Assembly (NCBI GenBank): GCA_023439545.1
Contig: JAEXNT010000010.1
Location: forward strand, 62,001 to 126,000
Direction of reading: 5' to 3'
DNA from: Bacillota bacterium
GTDB taxonomy: Bacteria; Bacillota; Clostridia; Acetivibrionales; DTU013
DNA: 64,000 bases
This document shows positions 1 through 8,090 of this stretch, in pieces; position 1 is the stretch's first letter; every line of letters begins with the position of its first letter. Below the pieces are notes generated by a model. The model was not told the origin of the DNA and ran no database searches. It saw nothing but the letters and a program-made list of their open reading frames with translations. The translations under genes were made by a program, and so were the position numbers.

Positions 1-454
1 AGGACCACATTTTCCGGAATGCATTTAACGACAGCATTACCTGGATTTGAAGCTGACTGTTTTGTATTGATGAAAAACTTTTATCTCCTCCTAATAACAG
101 TGTTACAAAAACAAAATTCATTACTGCCGTTCCTAGAATAATCGCATAAGCAACCCTGAACCATGCACTGAGCAAAGCCAGATTGTTGTCAACCTGCTTC
201 AGGAATACATACAATGCCCACGCTGTTACTATATCTGCCGTAAGGGTAATGAGCCAGCTGAAAATTCCTGCACGGAATAGGCCAATAGATTCCAAAATAT
301 TATTTGAAGTAACTGCTGCATTACCCCAGTCAATCAATTTGTTTTGCACTACTCCAACGGCAAACATTGCGGATACTGCTACGATCAGTATAGGTATTCC
401 GGCGGTGATTGCAGCTCTGCGTTGAGTTGCTTTTTCCGTTTCGAACACCGACAT
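1..454 (-). CDS. DUF4386-like membrane protein, 3' end outside window
   Basis: Reading the minus strand from the ATG at 454 gives 151 open codons that run off the left edge, so the C-terminus is missing. The start is preceded by a GGAGG ribosome binding site. The protein begins MSVFETEKATQRRAA, then shows at least three hydrophobic segments (about residues 16-36, 62-84 and 97-121). The segment around 'ALYVFLKQVDNNLALLSAWF' resembles the DUF4386 family of polytopic membrane proteins of unknown function. It is divergent from the hydrogenase operon. The family call is from memory of the pattern; a general integral membrane protein is the safe reading. Confidence 0.7.
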   Translation of the reverse strand, partial: MSVFETEKATQRRAAITAGIPILIVAVSAMFAVGVVQNKLIDWGNAAVTSNNILESIGLFRAGIFSWLITLTADIVTAWALYVFLKQVDNNLALLSAWFRVAYAIILGTAVMNFVFVTLLLGGDKSFSSIQNSQLQIQVMLSLNAFRKMWS

Positions 455-591
455 AGTTTTAACCTCCTTGACTTTTGAAAAGATTGTATAATGACCAAGC
501 GAATATCTCATTGACTTAAGTTAAGACACAGGCGCAGAGTAACTAAACCAAAAAGCGAAGCATAGCTTATATTATGTAGGTGAGGGATTTT

Positions 592-1053
592 ATGAATTAC
601 TGTGAGAGTGAAATATGCCGGCGAATAAATGCAGTGGCGGCGGAATCTGAGCACTATATCGACCTAATATATGCGGTACCGTGTATTTATACCAGAAATA
701 TGCTTCTGCAACAACTAAGGGCTAAAATGAATGAAATTGATTTTTTAAGCGCTTTGATATGCAACCAGGTGAATAAAATGCCGGCAAGTCAAACGGAATT
801 GCCGCAGCAGAACCAACAGGAGCAAAGAGTGTTTACGCTTCAGGAACTGACCAAATTTAATGGGAAAGACGGGAATCCTGCTTATGTTGCAGTAAATGGA
901 ACAATATACGATGTCACAAATAATGCTGCCTGGGCTGCTGCTTCACACTTTGGACTTACGGCGGGAAAGGATCTGACAGGCGAATTTGCATCATGTCATG
1001 CAGGCCAGCCAATATTAAGCAAATTAAAAGCAGTTGGGAAGCTGATTGTATGA
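592..1053 (+). CDS. Cytochrome b5-like heme/steroid-binding domain protein
   Basis: The N-terminal ~80 residues are helical and polar with a Gln-rich linker; the C-terminal ~75 residues match the cytochrome b5-like fold ('FTLQELTKFNGKDG', 'YVAVNGTIYDVT', 'HFGLTAGKDL'). The classical HPGG heme motif is not present, as is usual for the short clostridial versions, so heme binding is inferred. There is no signal peptide or membrane segment, so it should be cytoplasmic. I chose ATG 592 because AGGTGAGG lies six bases upstream; a GTG at 580 lacks such a site. Its stop overlaps the next start (ATGA), which couples it to the hydrogenase genes and suggests an electron-transfer or assembly role for that enzyme. 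Confidence 0.8.
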   Translation: MNYCESEICRRINAVAAESEHYIDLIYAVPCIYTRNMLLQQLRAKMNEIDFLSALICNQVNKMPASQTELPQQNQQEQRVFTLQELTKFNGKDGNPAYVAVNGTIYDVTNNAAWAAASHFGLTAGKDLTGEFASCHAGQPILSKLKAVGKLIV

Positions 1054-1949
1054 ATACAAAAGATATTTGCCCCGAATACGTTGCACGCCTTAAGACAGCA
1101 TCGGATTTATTCAATAAAGTCAAGGATGAAATCAGGAGAGGTACGCTGATCAGGAAGAATTTGGTTTGGCTCGAATTGACAGGTTGTTCAGGCAATATCA
1201 TTTCACTTCTGGACGGAGCGAATCCCGGTTTTAAGTATTTGATTTCACAGATGACAGAGTTTGTCTATGACAATAGTTTGATGGCGGCTGAAGGTGAAAC
1301 CGCCATGGATAAATTAATGGATATTACTGATAAAGAATTTATCCTTGCTGTTGAGGGAGCGGTGGCAACCAAAAACAACGGCTTATATAATGTAATCGGC
1401 CGCTGGAAGGGCCAGCCGGTTACTGCGCTTAAAGCAATCAGGCTGCTGGGGGAAAAGGCGTCGCATGTTATTGCAATAGGAGCTTGTGCAACACATGGAG
1501 GCGTATCGGCTGCGAAACCAAATCCATCGGAGTGTGTCGGTATACAGGCTGTGTTAAAAAGAAAGGTTATAAAGCTTCCGGGTTGCCCTTGCCATCCCGA
1601 CTGGTTTTTGGGGACACTTGCGCATATCCTTTTATATGGAGAGCCTGAGCTTGACAGCAGGGACAGGCCGTTATTATTTTACAGTACTTTAATCCATGAC
1701 CGCTGTCCCAGGAGGTCTTTCTTTGATAAAGGAGTCTTTGCCAAAAGGCTGGGAGAAAGCACTTGTATGTTCAAGTTAGGCTGCAGGGGGCCTGTTACCC
1801 GTATCGACTGCCCGATACGAAAGTGGAATCAGTATGTAAACTGGCCGGTCGAAGACGACACGCCGTGCATTGGTTGTGCACAGTTCGGATTTCCGGATCA
1901 AATGGAGCCGTTCATAACCTACAACACTACAAGAGGGGTGGAGGAATGA
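1050..1949 (+). CDS. [NiFe] hydrogenase small subunit
   Basis: This is the iron-sulfur subunit that passes electrons between the Ni-Fe site and a redox partner. Visible cluster motifs include GACATHGG and GCPCHPDW (proximal cluster), then HDRCPRR, CMFKLGC, CPIRKWN and CIGCAQFGFPD (distal and medial clusters). The N-terminal proximal motif reads LTGCSGN (Cys46) where most members have CxxC, so one ligand seems replaced. There is no twin-arginine signal peptide, unlike exported group 1 enzymes, so a cytoplasmic location is inferred. At 299 residues it has a normal length for a small subunit without signal. Start ATG 1050 overlaps the previous stop by four bases (ATGA), and its own stop overlaps the large subunit start the same way. 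Confidence 0.93.
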   Translation: MNTKDICPEYVARLKTASDLFNKVKDEIRRGTLIRKNLVWLELTGCSGNIISLLDGANPGFKYLISQMTEFVYDNSLMAAEGETAMDKLMDITDKEFILAVEGAVATKNNGLYNVIGRWKGQPVTALKAIRLLGEKASHVIAIGACATHGGVSAAKPNPSECVGIQAVLKRKVIKLPGCPCHPDWFLGTLAHILLYGEPELDSRDRPLLFYSTLIHDRCPRRSFFDKGVFAKRLGESTCMFKLGCRGPVTRIDCPIRKWNQYVNWPVEDDTPCIGCAQFGFPDQMEPFITYNTTRGVEE

Positions 1950-3358
1950 CCAAGAGAATCGTTATAAACCCGGTTACACGAATCAGCGGTTTCATGGAGA
2001 TAGATGCGACGATAGATAACAATACGGTAGCAGAAGTTAGGACCGGGGGACTGCTTTTCCGGGGGTTTGAAAAAATGCTTGTTGGAAGAAATCCTTTTGA
2101 TGCCGTATATTTTACTCAGCGTATCTGCGGAATATGCTCCACAGCCCACTCCATGGCATCAACTCTCGCGCTTGAGACAGCGATGGGTGTTGTTCCGACC
2201 GAACAAGGAAGGTATCTTCGTGATATTCTGCATGGGTGTGAGTTTCTGCAAAATCACATCAGACACTTCTACCAGTATACCATCCCTGATTTTGTGAGAC
2301 TTCCCGACAAGTATCCGCTGTATGTGACGGACCATAATGATTTCAGACTGCCTAAAGATAAAAATGATGAAATAGCCGCACACTATTTCGAGTCGCTGGA
2401 TATCAGCAGGAGCGCTCATGAAATGCTTGCGGTTCTCGGGGGAAAGGCGCCGCATAACCACGGAATTTTTGTAGGTGGAATAACTACCCAGGCAACTACG
2501 GATAAGATTATCAGGATCAAATCCATATTACATACCATACGGCAATTTATAACCGGCAGAATGATACCCGATGCTTACGCCATTGCCCGGTATTACGGTG
2601 ATTATTACAAAATCGGAGGAGGCTATGGAAACCTTCTAAGCTATGGCTGCTTCAACGGCTATAAGGAACTTGGGACTCTATATGCGAATCCTTTGGTCTA
2701 CTCACAGGGAAAGACGAATGTGTTTAATCCGGGGGAAATAACTGAGGAAATTGACTATTCGTGGTACCAGGGCAAGATGGATGAGTACAAGCCTATGGAT
2801 ATGGCGCCGGAAGCGGATATGAGTAAAAGGCAGGCATATTCCTGGGTAAAGGCTCCCCGGTATAATGAAATGCCGTATGAGTCAGGACCGCTGGCAAGAC
2901 AATGGTTAAGCGGTGAATATAGAAATGGGATATCAACTATGGACAGAACTATTGCGAGGGTTCTGGAAGCGGGGAAAATCACGGAGGTTATAGGTATACT
3001 TCTGGAAAACTTGATTCCAGGAGTATCCGTGCAGAAAGAATACGCTATTCCAACATCGTCGGAAGGAGCCGGACTTATCGATACAACAAGAGGAGCCCTG
3101 GGACATTGGTTGAAAATCGATAATGAAAAGCTTTCTTTCTATCAGATAATCACCCCTTCTGCATGGAACCTTTCCACCCGGGGTAATAACAATTTGAGAG
3201 GAACTGCAGAACAGGCATTAGTGGGTACGACAATACAGAACCTCGAGAAGCCGGTTGAACTGGGAAGAATCATTCGATCCTTCGATCCCTGCGTGTCATG
3301 TGCGACACACGTGTTTACACAGGGTCAGTGCATTAAAACCATGCAGGTGGTTCCATGA
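1946..3358 (+). CDS. [NiFe] hydrogenase large (catalytic) subunit
   Basis: This 470-residue subunit carries the Ni-Fe site. The N-terminal nickel-ligand motif is RICGICS and the C-terminal one is DPCVSCATH, four cysteines in all. A further 15 residues follow the final His; in this family that tail is cut off by a dedicated protease after nickel insertion, and such a protease is the next gene. ATG 1946 sits in an ATGA overlap with the small subunit and has GGAGG just upstream. Overall similarity is to HupL/HyaB-type (group 1-like) uptake hydrogenases; the exact group cannot be settled by eye. No accessory hyp genes are in the window, so they must be elsewhere. Confidence 0.95.
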   Translation: MTKRIVINPVTRISGFMEIDATIDNNTVAEVRTGGLLFRGFEKMLVGRNPFDAVYFTQRICGICSTAHSMASTLALETAMGVVPTEQGRYLRDILHGCEFLQNHIRHFYQYTIPDFVRLPDKYPLYVTDHNDFRLPKDKNDEIAAHYFESLDISRSAHEMLAVLGGKAPHNHGIFVGGITTQATTDKIIRIKSILHTIRQFITGRMIPDAYAIARYYGDYYKIGGGYGNLLSYGCFNGYKELGTLYANPLVYSQGKTNVFNPGEITEEIDYSWYQGKMDEYKPMDMAPEADMSKRQAYSWVKAPRYNEMPYESGPLARQWLSGEYRNGISTMDRTIARVLEAGKITEVIGILLENLIPGVSVQKEYAIPTSSEGAGLIDTTRGALGHWLKIDNEKLSFYQIITPSAWNLSTRGNNNLRGTAEQALVGTTIQNLEKPVELGRIIRSFDPCVSCATHVFTQGQCIKTMQVVP

Positions 3359-3798
3359 AAGATATACTGGTTCTCGGGATAGGAAACCGGTTGATGATGG
3401 ATGACGGTATCGGTGTGTATGTAGTGGAAGAATTAAAGGAGAGAAGTACAAACCCCGACATTCGATATATTGTTGGAGAAACCGATATATATTACTGTAG
3501 GGATCAAATTGAAGAAGCCTCATATATAGTCATAGTTGATGCAGCTTGTCTTGATAAGGAACCTGGCACTATCAGCATAATTCCGCTTGGGCCGGTCTTT
3601 AAAAATCGAATATTCCCAATATCTGTGCATGATTCACATTTGCTATACGAGATTATACTGAGAAGCAAGGATATAGGCGGTGTGTTTATCGGTATCGAGC
3701 CGCATGAAGTAAATTACTGTTCAAACCTGTCAAATAATCTTCAAGAGCAGTTTATTTCAATTGTTGAGAACATAGAAAATATAATTGACTCCATATAG
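3355..3798 (+). CDS. Hydrogenase maturation endopeptidase (HyaD/HybD family)
   Basis: The protein is predicted to clip the C-terminal tail of the large subunit after nickel insertion. It opens with the family motif 'VLGIGNRLMMDDGIG', which includes a metal-binding acidic residue, followed by 'VDAAC' and 'SVHDSHL', where the Asp and His complete the usual nickel-sensing site. Its 147 residues are typical. The start codon overlaps the large subunit stop (ATGA), so the protease is translated with its own substrate. It is the last gene of the operon; a new promoter follows about 10 bases after the stop. Confidence 0.92.
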   Translation: MKDILVLGIGNRLMMDDGIGVYVVEELKERSTNPDIRYIVGETDIYYCRDQIEEASYIVIVDAACLDKEPGTISIIPLGPVFKNRIFPISVHDSHLLYEIILRSKDIGGVFIGIEPHEVNYCSNLSNNLQEQFISIVENIENIIDSI

Positions 3799-3809
3799 AA
3801 TCTTCTTTA

Positions 3810-3838
3810 TTGCCGTTAAATGCATAGTATGCTATAAT
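3810..3838 (+). promoter_or_regulatory. Sigma-A type promoter for the acyltransferase gene
   Basis: TTGCCG at 3810-3815 and a perfect TATAAT at 3833-3838 are separated by 17 bases. It lies about 50 bases before the acyltransferase start and just after the hydrogenase operon. Confidence 0.7.
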
Positions 3839-3888
3839 TTCACATAATCAATTTCAAATAAATAAATTCAGATCGGAAGGTGCTCTCA

Positions 3889-5145
3889 ATGGCAGAGCAA
3901 AAAACAAACGCTACGCTGAGCGGCGCTGATGGCATACGTGCCCTTGCATGTCTTGCCGTAATGCTCCATCACATTTCACAGAGGCTAGCGGCGCAAGCAC
4001 AGGCGCCTGTCGTACGCGAGATCAATTCGTTTCTTTTACTGGGCAACACGGGAGTCAGTGTGTTTTTCGTATTGAGCGGATTTCTCCTGTCCTACCCTTT
4101 CTGGAAACAGTTTTTCAATGACGGGCTGTTCCCCGACATAAAACAGTATGCGCTCAGGCGTGCGGCCAGGATAATGCCCGGTTATTATGTATCCTTCGCG
4201 GTATGCAGCCTTATAATCTTGATATTCGGCATCCCATCGGAAGCTTTCTGGATTAGGGCTTTATCCGGTTTGACTTTTACGGCGGGCTTCAATTACGTTA
4301 CTTTTTTCCCGAATGAAATCAACGGACCGTTCTGGTCCATCAGCTTTGAAGCTTTCTGCTATTTTCTGATGCCTTTGTTCATGTATGTCATGTTCCGCTT
4401 GATAAAGGGTAGGAGAACCTTGTTGAAGTCCCTCATATTCTGGATTGCGGTGGCTGCTTTTATCGCATTTTTGAACAGCCTGATACATACGTTCTTCACG
4501 CCTGACGGTATTCAAAGGGGCTGGCAGTACGGGATTATCGGCGGAGCGAAATATTGGATGCCGAATTACAATCCCATAGGCTTTTTCGGGCATTTCTCCG
4601 TTGGGATCATGGCTGCGGGTGTTACGGCAAAGCTGTTCAAAAGTCCGGTTGCTGCGGAAAGCTTCAGAAAAAAAGGCGGCTTCGATTTTGTATGTGCCGC
4701 CGGTTTATTCTGTTCATTTGTTCTGTTGTGGCTTATGAGATATGCGCCCGAATTCACGCTGGGCTTTCAGAGCCAGCCATATTTCTTCCCATTATATGCT
4801 TTGATGATTGGTATAGTTCTTACGGCGGCGCCACATTCGAACGCAGCGGGAAAGCTCCTGGACAACCCTTTCTTCAGGTTTACTGCAAAGATCTCGTTCG
4901 GTTTATATATCTGGCATTACCTTGTCATTTATATCATAGGGAGCACGTTCGTCAGAAATTATCAGGTCAACGGCATGACGAACCTGACATCTTGGGCGCT
5001 GACCTCTTTGGCCGCTTTTGCGGTATCCTACGTGCTAGCGGCAATATCGTTCAAATTTATCGAAAAGCCAGTATTGGACAAGGTGCATAAAAGGAACGGC
5101 ACAGTCAAACCACTTTCCCATACAGACCATAAAGCAACAGCTTGA
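3889..5145 (+). CDS. Acyltransferase 3 family membrane protein (OafA/YrhL type)
   Basis: This polytopic membrane enzyme of 418 residues has about ten hydrophobic segments. Members move acyl groups, often acetyl, onto cell-surface polysaccharides or peptidoglycan. The N-terminus shows the family signature: 'GIRALACLAVMLHHI' with the catalytic-type His, then 'GVSVFFVLSGFLL' and 'RRAARIMPGYY', and later 'FWSISFEAFCY'. The substrate cannot be read from the sequence. ATG 3889 is favoured over GTG 3880 because GGAAGG lies eight bases before it. It has its own promoter and ends at a shared terminator facing the SH3 gene. Confidence 0.9.
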   Translation: MAEQKTNATLSGADGIRALACLAVMLHHISQRLAAQAQAPVVREINSFLLLGNTGVSVFFVLSGFLLSYPFWKQFFNDGLFPDIKQYALRRAARIMPGYYVSFAVCSLIILIFGIPSEAFWIRALSGLTFTAGFNYVTFFPNEINGPFWSISFEAFCYFLMPLFMYVMFRLIKGRRTLLKSLIFWIAVAAFIAFLNSLIHTFFTPDGIQRGWQYGIIGGAKYWMPNYNPIGFFGHFSVGIMAAGVTAKLFKSPVAAESFRKKGGFDFVCAAGLFCSFVLLWLMRYAPEFTLGFQSQPYFFPLYALMIGIVLTAAPHSNAAGKLLDNPFFRFTAKISFGLYIWHYLVIYIIGSTFVRNYQVNGMTNLTSWALTSLAAFAVSYVLAAISFKFIEKPVLDKVHKRNGTVKPLSHTDHKATA

Positions 5146-5166
5146 AAATCCCTGCCCTGAAGTGCA

Positions 5167-5200
5167 AAAAACCCCGGTATTATTGAAATATCGGGGTTTT
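5167..5200. terminator. Bidirectional terminator between convergent genes
   Basis: An AAAACCCCG stem continues with one wobble pair through TAT, closes on a short loop, and returns as CGGGGTTTT. The A-run and T-run on either side let it stop transcription from both the acyltransferase (+) and the SH3 gene (-). Confidence 0.85.
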
Positions 5201-5228
5201 AAGCCTATTCATTCAATAGCTGTCCGTT

Positions 5229-5705
5229 CTACTTCAGGTACTTGGAGGATACATATCCTGTACGGGTACCATACTGGACTTTCTTCCAGCCTGCCTTAGT
5301 GGAAACGATTTTAACAACTGCGCCCTTCCTCAGTGTGCCGACCTTCTTGTAAGTCTTTGCAGGGCCGGTACGGACATTCAAAGCTTTGGCAGTAACTTTA
5401 GCCCTTGCGCCTGCTTTAAGTGCGGGAGCCTTGGCGGCGGTCAGCCTTGCTTTTGCGGTGGTTCTCTTGGCTGCCATCGGCCTTGCTTTGGCGGTTCTCT
5501 TGGCTGCCGTCAGCCTTGCTTTGGCGGCGGTTCTCTTGGCTGCCGTCAGCCTTGCTTTGGCGGCGGTCTTTTTCGCAGATGTCCTAACGGTTGTGTGGGC
5601 TTTGGGAGATGCTTTCGCGAAGGACACCGCAGGCGTCGCGATACTCAATGTGAATACTGCTAACATTACGAGGCATAGTGATGAAAGCTTTTTAAAGATT
5701 TTCAT
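5229..5705 (-). CDS. Secreted SH3-domain protein with Lys/Ala-rich repeats
   Basis: The 158-residue product has a signal peptide (residues 1-30, ending VSFAKA). A basic region of about 60 residues follows, built from imperfect copies of 'AAKRTAAKARLT'. The C-terminus is a bacterial SH3 domain from about residue 96 ('LNVRTGPAKTYKKVGTLRKG', 'GTRTGYVSSKYL'). SH3b domains usually bind cell-wall peptide; the basic repeats look like a histone-H1-type tail and could bind anionic wall polymers, which is inference. A GGAGG site lies seven bases before the ATG. The repeat is encoded by near-identical DNA units, so repeat number may vary between strains. Confidence 0.85.
   Translation of the reverse strand: MKIFKKLSSLCLVMLAVFTLSIATPAVSFAKASPKAHTTVRTSAKKTAAKARLTAAKRTAAKARLTAAKRTAKARPMAAKRTTAKARLTAAKAPALKAGARAKVTAKALNVRTGPAKTYKKVGTLRKGAVVKIVSTKAGWKKVQYGTRTGYVSSKYLK
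5446..5570. repeat. Tandem ~36-bp repeat coding the Lys/Ala region
   Basis: Units of 36, 33 and 36 bases plus a partial fourth begin CTTGCTTT and end GCTGCC(A/G)TC(G/A)GC. One unit is three bases shorter, so the reading frame is kept. Confidence 0.85.
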
Positions 5706-5823
5706 ATCTCAACCTCCTTTAAATTTATAAACATACATAATTAATTTGTCACTGTTTATGGTCTTTTATTATGTCAATATGTTGCTGGCCGAAATAACAG
5801 TGTTTGCATAGGAATAAAATGAG

Positions 5824-5852
5824 TTGACATGAAAATATTATCATGCTAAAAT
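5824..5852 (+). promoter_or_regulatory. Promoter of the flavodoxin-tetR-apbE operon
   Basis: TTGACA at 5824-5829 and TAAAAT at 5847-5852 are 17 bases apart. The -10 overlaps the left edge of a large dyad, so repressor binding there would block polymerase. Confidence 0.75.
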
Positions 5853-5884
5853 ATGAATGAATAAAAAATTATTCATTCATATTT
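5849..5884. promoter_or_regulatory. Perfect 16-bp inverted repeat, likely TetR operator
   Basis: The arm AAATATGAATGAATAA is followed by AAAA and its exact reverse complement. It begins inside the -10 element and ends 34 bases before the flavodoxin start. The second gene of the operon encodes a TetR-type repressor, so autoregulation through this site is inferred. There is no T-run after it, which argues against a terminator. Confidence 0.75.
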
Positions 5885-5918
5885 AAAGTAATAGGCATAG
5901 AAAGTTGAAGGTGTTTTT

Positions 5919-6401
5919 ATGAAAAGTATTATCATTTACGCAACAAAATACGGCTGCACGGAAAAGGCGGTCAGATCGCTTCAAAAAAAACTGCTGGGCG
6001 GGACGGTATCGGTGAACATCGGGACAGAAACGGCTCCGGACCTGTCTTCGTACGATAAAGTCATTTTGGGTGGCCCAATCTACGTGGGGAAAACGATGAA
6101 GACGCTTACAGATTACATGCTGCAGAATCTTGATGTTTTGAAAAATAAAAAGCTGGCTTTGTTCCTGTGTGCCGGAGAACAGGATCCCCGGAAAGCGGAT
6201 GCTCTTTTTGCCGGGGCTTTTCCTGAAGAATTGCTTAAAACAGCTTTCATGCGCGAGGTTTTCGGAGGAGAGCTTCAATGGGAAAAGCTCGACTTTATAA
6301 CCAAGCTTATGCTGCGGCTCGTAAAAGGAATAAAGGAAGGGTATTCAAGACTATCTGAGGAAAAGATCGGAAAATTTGCTGCGGAAGTAGTGAAAATTTA
6401 A
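5919..6401 (+). CDS. Flavodoxin-domain protein (HemG-like)
   Basis: This 160-residue protein starts with a beta strand and the flavodoxin FMN-phosphate loop ('IIYATKYGCTEKAV'), followed by 'VILGGPIYVGKTMKTLTDY' and 'LALFLCAGEQDP'. It fits the flavodoxin_5 family that includes the protoporphyrinogen oxidase HemG, but here it heads an operon with a TetR regulator and flavin-transfer genes. A redox role with FMN is well supported; the partner is unknown. No haem genes are nearby, so a HemG function is not claimed. Confidence 0.85.
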   Translation: MKSIIIYATKYGCTEKAVRSLQKKLLGGTVSVNIGTETAPDLSSYDKVILGGPIYVGKTMKTLTDYMLQNLDVLKNKKLALFLCAGEQDPRKADALFAGAFPEELLKTAFMREVFGGELQWEKLDFITKLMLRLVKGIKEGYSRLSEEKIGKFAAEVVKI

Positions 6402-6434
6402 GATAGATGCTTCACAAGATGGGAGGAAACTGAC

Positions 6435-7079
6435 TTGGTCGACAAAAAGGCGGAAATCCTGAAATGCGGAAAGCAACTGTTCATCATGAAGGGATTCAAA
6501 AATACGAACGTAGCCGAAATAACGAAAATGGCGGGCATGGCGACAGGCACGTTCTATAATTACTATCCTTCAAAGGAAAAGCTTTTTATGGAGATATATT
6601 TGGAGGAAAACGCAAAATTGAAGAAGAGTATTATGGATTCTTTGGATCATGATGCCGGGCCTATGAAGGTAATGATGGATATGCTGGCTGCGAATTACGA
6701 GGGAATGAGTTCAAACCCGATATTGAAGGAATGGTACAACAGAGATGTTTTTAACAGGATAGAGCGGAATTTTCGCGAGGAAAACGGACTCGAAAATGTG
6801 GATTTCCTGTATGAAAGCTTTATCGAGCTGGTAAGGGAATGGCAGAAAACCGGAAAGATGAGAAACGACATCGACGCCGGTATGATCATGGCTATATTTG
6901 CAGCGATAACCAACGTCGATCTTCACAAGGAAGAGGTCGGACTCAAGTATTTTCCCGATGTCTTGCAGTATTTGGGGGAGTTTGTGATGAAAGGTTTAAT
7001 GGATACCTCCGGGAACCAAAGTTCAGAGTACGGAGAAAAACAGGCCCGGGAAAACCAGGTCCGGACAAAACAGAAGTAG
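6435..7079 (+). CDS. TetR/AcrR family transcriptional regulator
   Basis: The N-terminal ~55 residues form a TetR helix-turn-helix ('CGKQLFIMKGFKNTNVAEI', 'GMATGTFYNYYPSKEKLF'). The remaining ~150 residues are the variable ligand-binding helical domain. The start is TTG 6435, with GGGAGG eight bases upstream. It is the second gene of the flavin operon and probably controls it through the dyad at 5849-5884. The tail is hydrophilic and Gln-rich. The ligand is unknown. Confidence 0.93.
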   Translation: MVDKKAEILKCGKQLFIMKGFKNTNVAEITKMAGMATGTFYNYYPSKEKLFMEIYLEENAKLKKSIMDSLDHDAGPMKVMMDMLAANYEGMSSNPILKEWYNRDVFNRIERNFREENGLENVDFLYESFIELVREWQKTGKMRNDIDAGMIMAIFAAITNVDLHKEEVGLKYFPDVLQYLGEFVMKGLMDTSGNQSSEYGEKQARENQVRTKQK

Positions 7080-7109
7080 GAAGATAGTAGCAGGAAGGCG
7101 GGGGAACAA

Positions 7110-8072
7110 TTGGAAAAGTTGAAGGTCGCGCAGTCAGAGAAATATGGGATGGGCACCGTTATAACCTGCAAGGTTTTCGGAGAACGGGCGGAGGAAGCAG
7201 TTCAAGCCTCATTTGTGGAGATAGGAAGGCTTGAGAGTATCCTCAGCCGGTTCGTTCGGGATAGTGATATAAGCCGGATCAACAGCTCTGCGGGAATCAG
7301 ATGTGAAAAAGTCGGCAGTGAAACGTACGAAGTGTTGTCGCAGGCGATCAAATTCTCGAAGCGCTGTCATGGTTGTTTTGACGCCACTATCGGGCCGCTT
7401 GTGTGTTTATGGGCCGATACCGGAAAAAAATCGGAGCCTCCCGGTGAAGCAGATATTATCAAGACGCTTCCGCTTGTGGATCACAATACCCTGTTGCTCG
7501 ATCCTCATGAAATGACGGCCGGCCTTGAAAGGTTAGGCCAGTCGGTCGATCTGGGCGGGGTGGGAAAGGGATATGCCGCCGACAAGGTTCTGGATGTTTT
7601 CGTAAACTACGGGATACCGTCGGCTTTTGTGAATCTCGGCGGAAATGTTGCAGCAATGGGAACGAAACCAGACGGGTCTCCGTGGCATATCGGGATCCGG
7701 CACCCGCGGGAAGAGAACAGCCTTATCGGGGTGGTCTCCGTGGCAGACAGGTCCGTTGTTACATCCGGAGATTATCAACGATATTTTACCGGCAAGGATG
7801 GAAAAAGGTATCATCATATCCTTGATCCGAACACGGGACACCCGGCTGAATCCGGACTTGCAAGCGCTACCGTGATCGCGGGCAGTTCTGCGGCGGCGGA
7901 TGCTCTTTCGACTGCTTTGTTTGTAGCGGGAATGCAGAAGGGCTTAAGTATTCTCGGTTCCTTTCCCGGAACGGAGGCCATCTTTGTCGGGCAGGACCTG
8001 TCGATATACGCTACTAAAGGCTTGCAGGGCAGTTTCAAGGTAAATAAAGGTATCAATATAGAGTGGATATAA
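7110..8072 (+). CDS. apbE: FAD:protein FMN transferase (ApbE)
   Basis: The enzyme transfers FMN from FAD to a Thr or Ser of target proteins. Family motifs are 'SRFVRDSDISRIN', 'FDATIGPLV', 'DLGGVGKGYAADKV', 'NLGGNVAAMG', 'HHILDPNTGHPA' and 'AAADALSTALFVAG', in the usual order over 320 residues. There is no lipoprotein signal, so it is probably cytoplasmic or weakly membrane-associated, unlike lipoprotein ApbE forms. The start is TTG 7110 with a G-rich site upstream. The next gene encodes an FMN-binding domain with the acceptor motif, so it is the likely substrate. Confidence 0.93.
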   Translation: MEKLKVAQSEKYGMGTVITCKVFGERAEEAVQASFVEIGRLESILSRFVRDSDISRINSSAGIRCEKVGSETYEVLSQAIKFSKRCHGCFDATIGPLVCLWADTGKKSEPPGEADIIKTLPLVDHNTLLLDPHEMTAGLERLGQSVDLGGVGKGYAADKVLDVFVNYGIPSAFVNLGGNVAAMGTKPDGSPWHIGIRHPREENSLIGVVSVADRSVVTSGDYQRYFTGKDGKRYHHILDPNTGHPAESGLASATVIAGSSAAADALSTALFVAGMQKGLSILGSFPGTEAIFVGQDLSIYATKGLQGSFKVNKGINIEWI

Positions 8073-8090
8073 GTAAACGGAGGTTGGCAT

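Noticed and set aside
5849..5884. Dyad before the flavodoxin gene as a terminator
   Set aside because: It is AT-rich, has no following T-run, and overlaps a promoter -10; an operator fits better.
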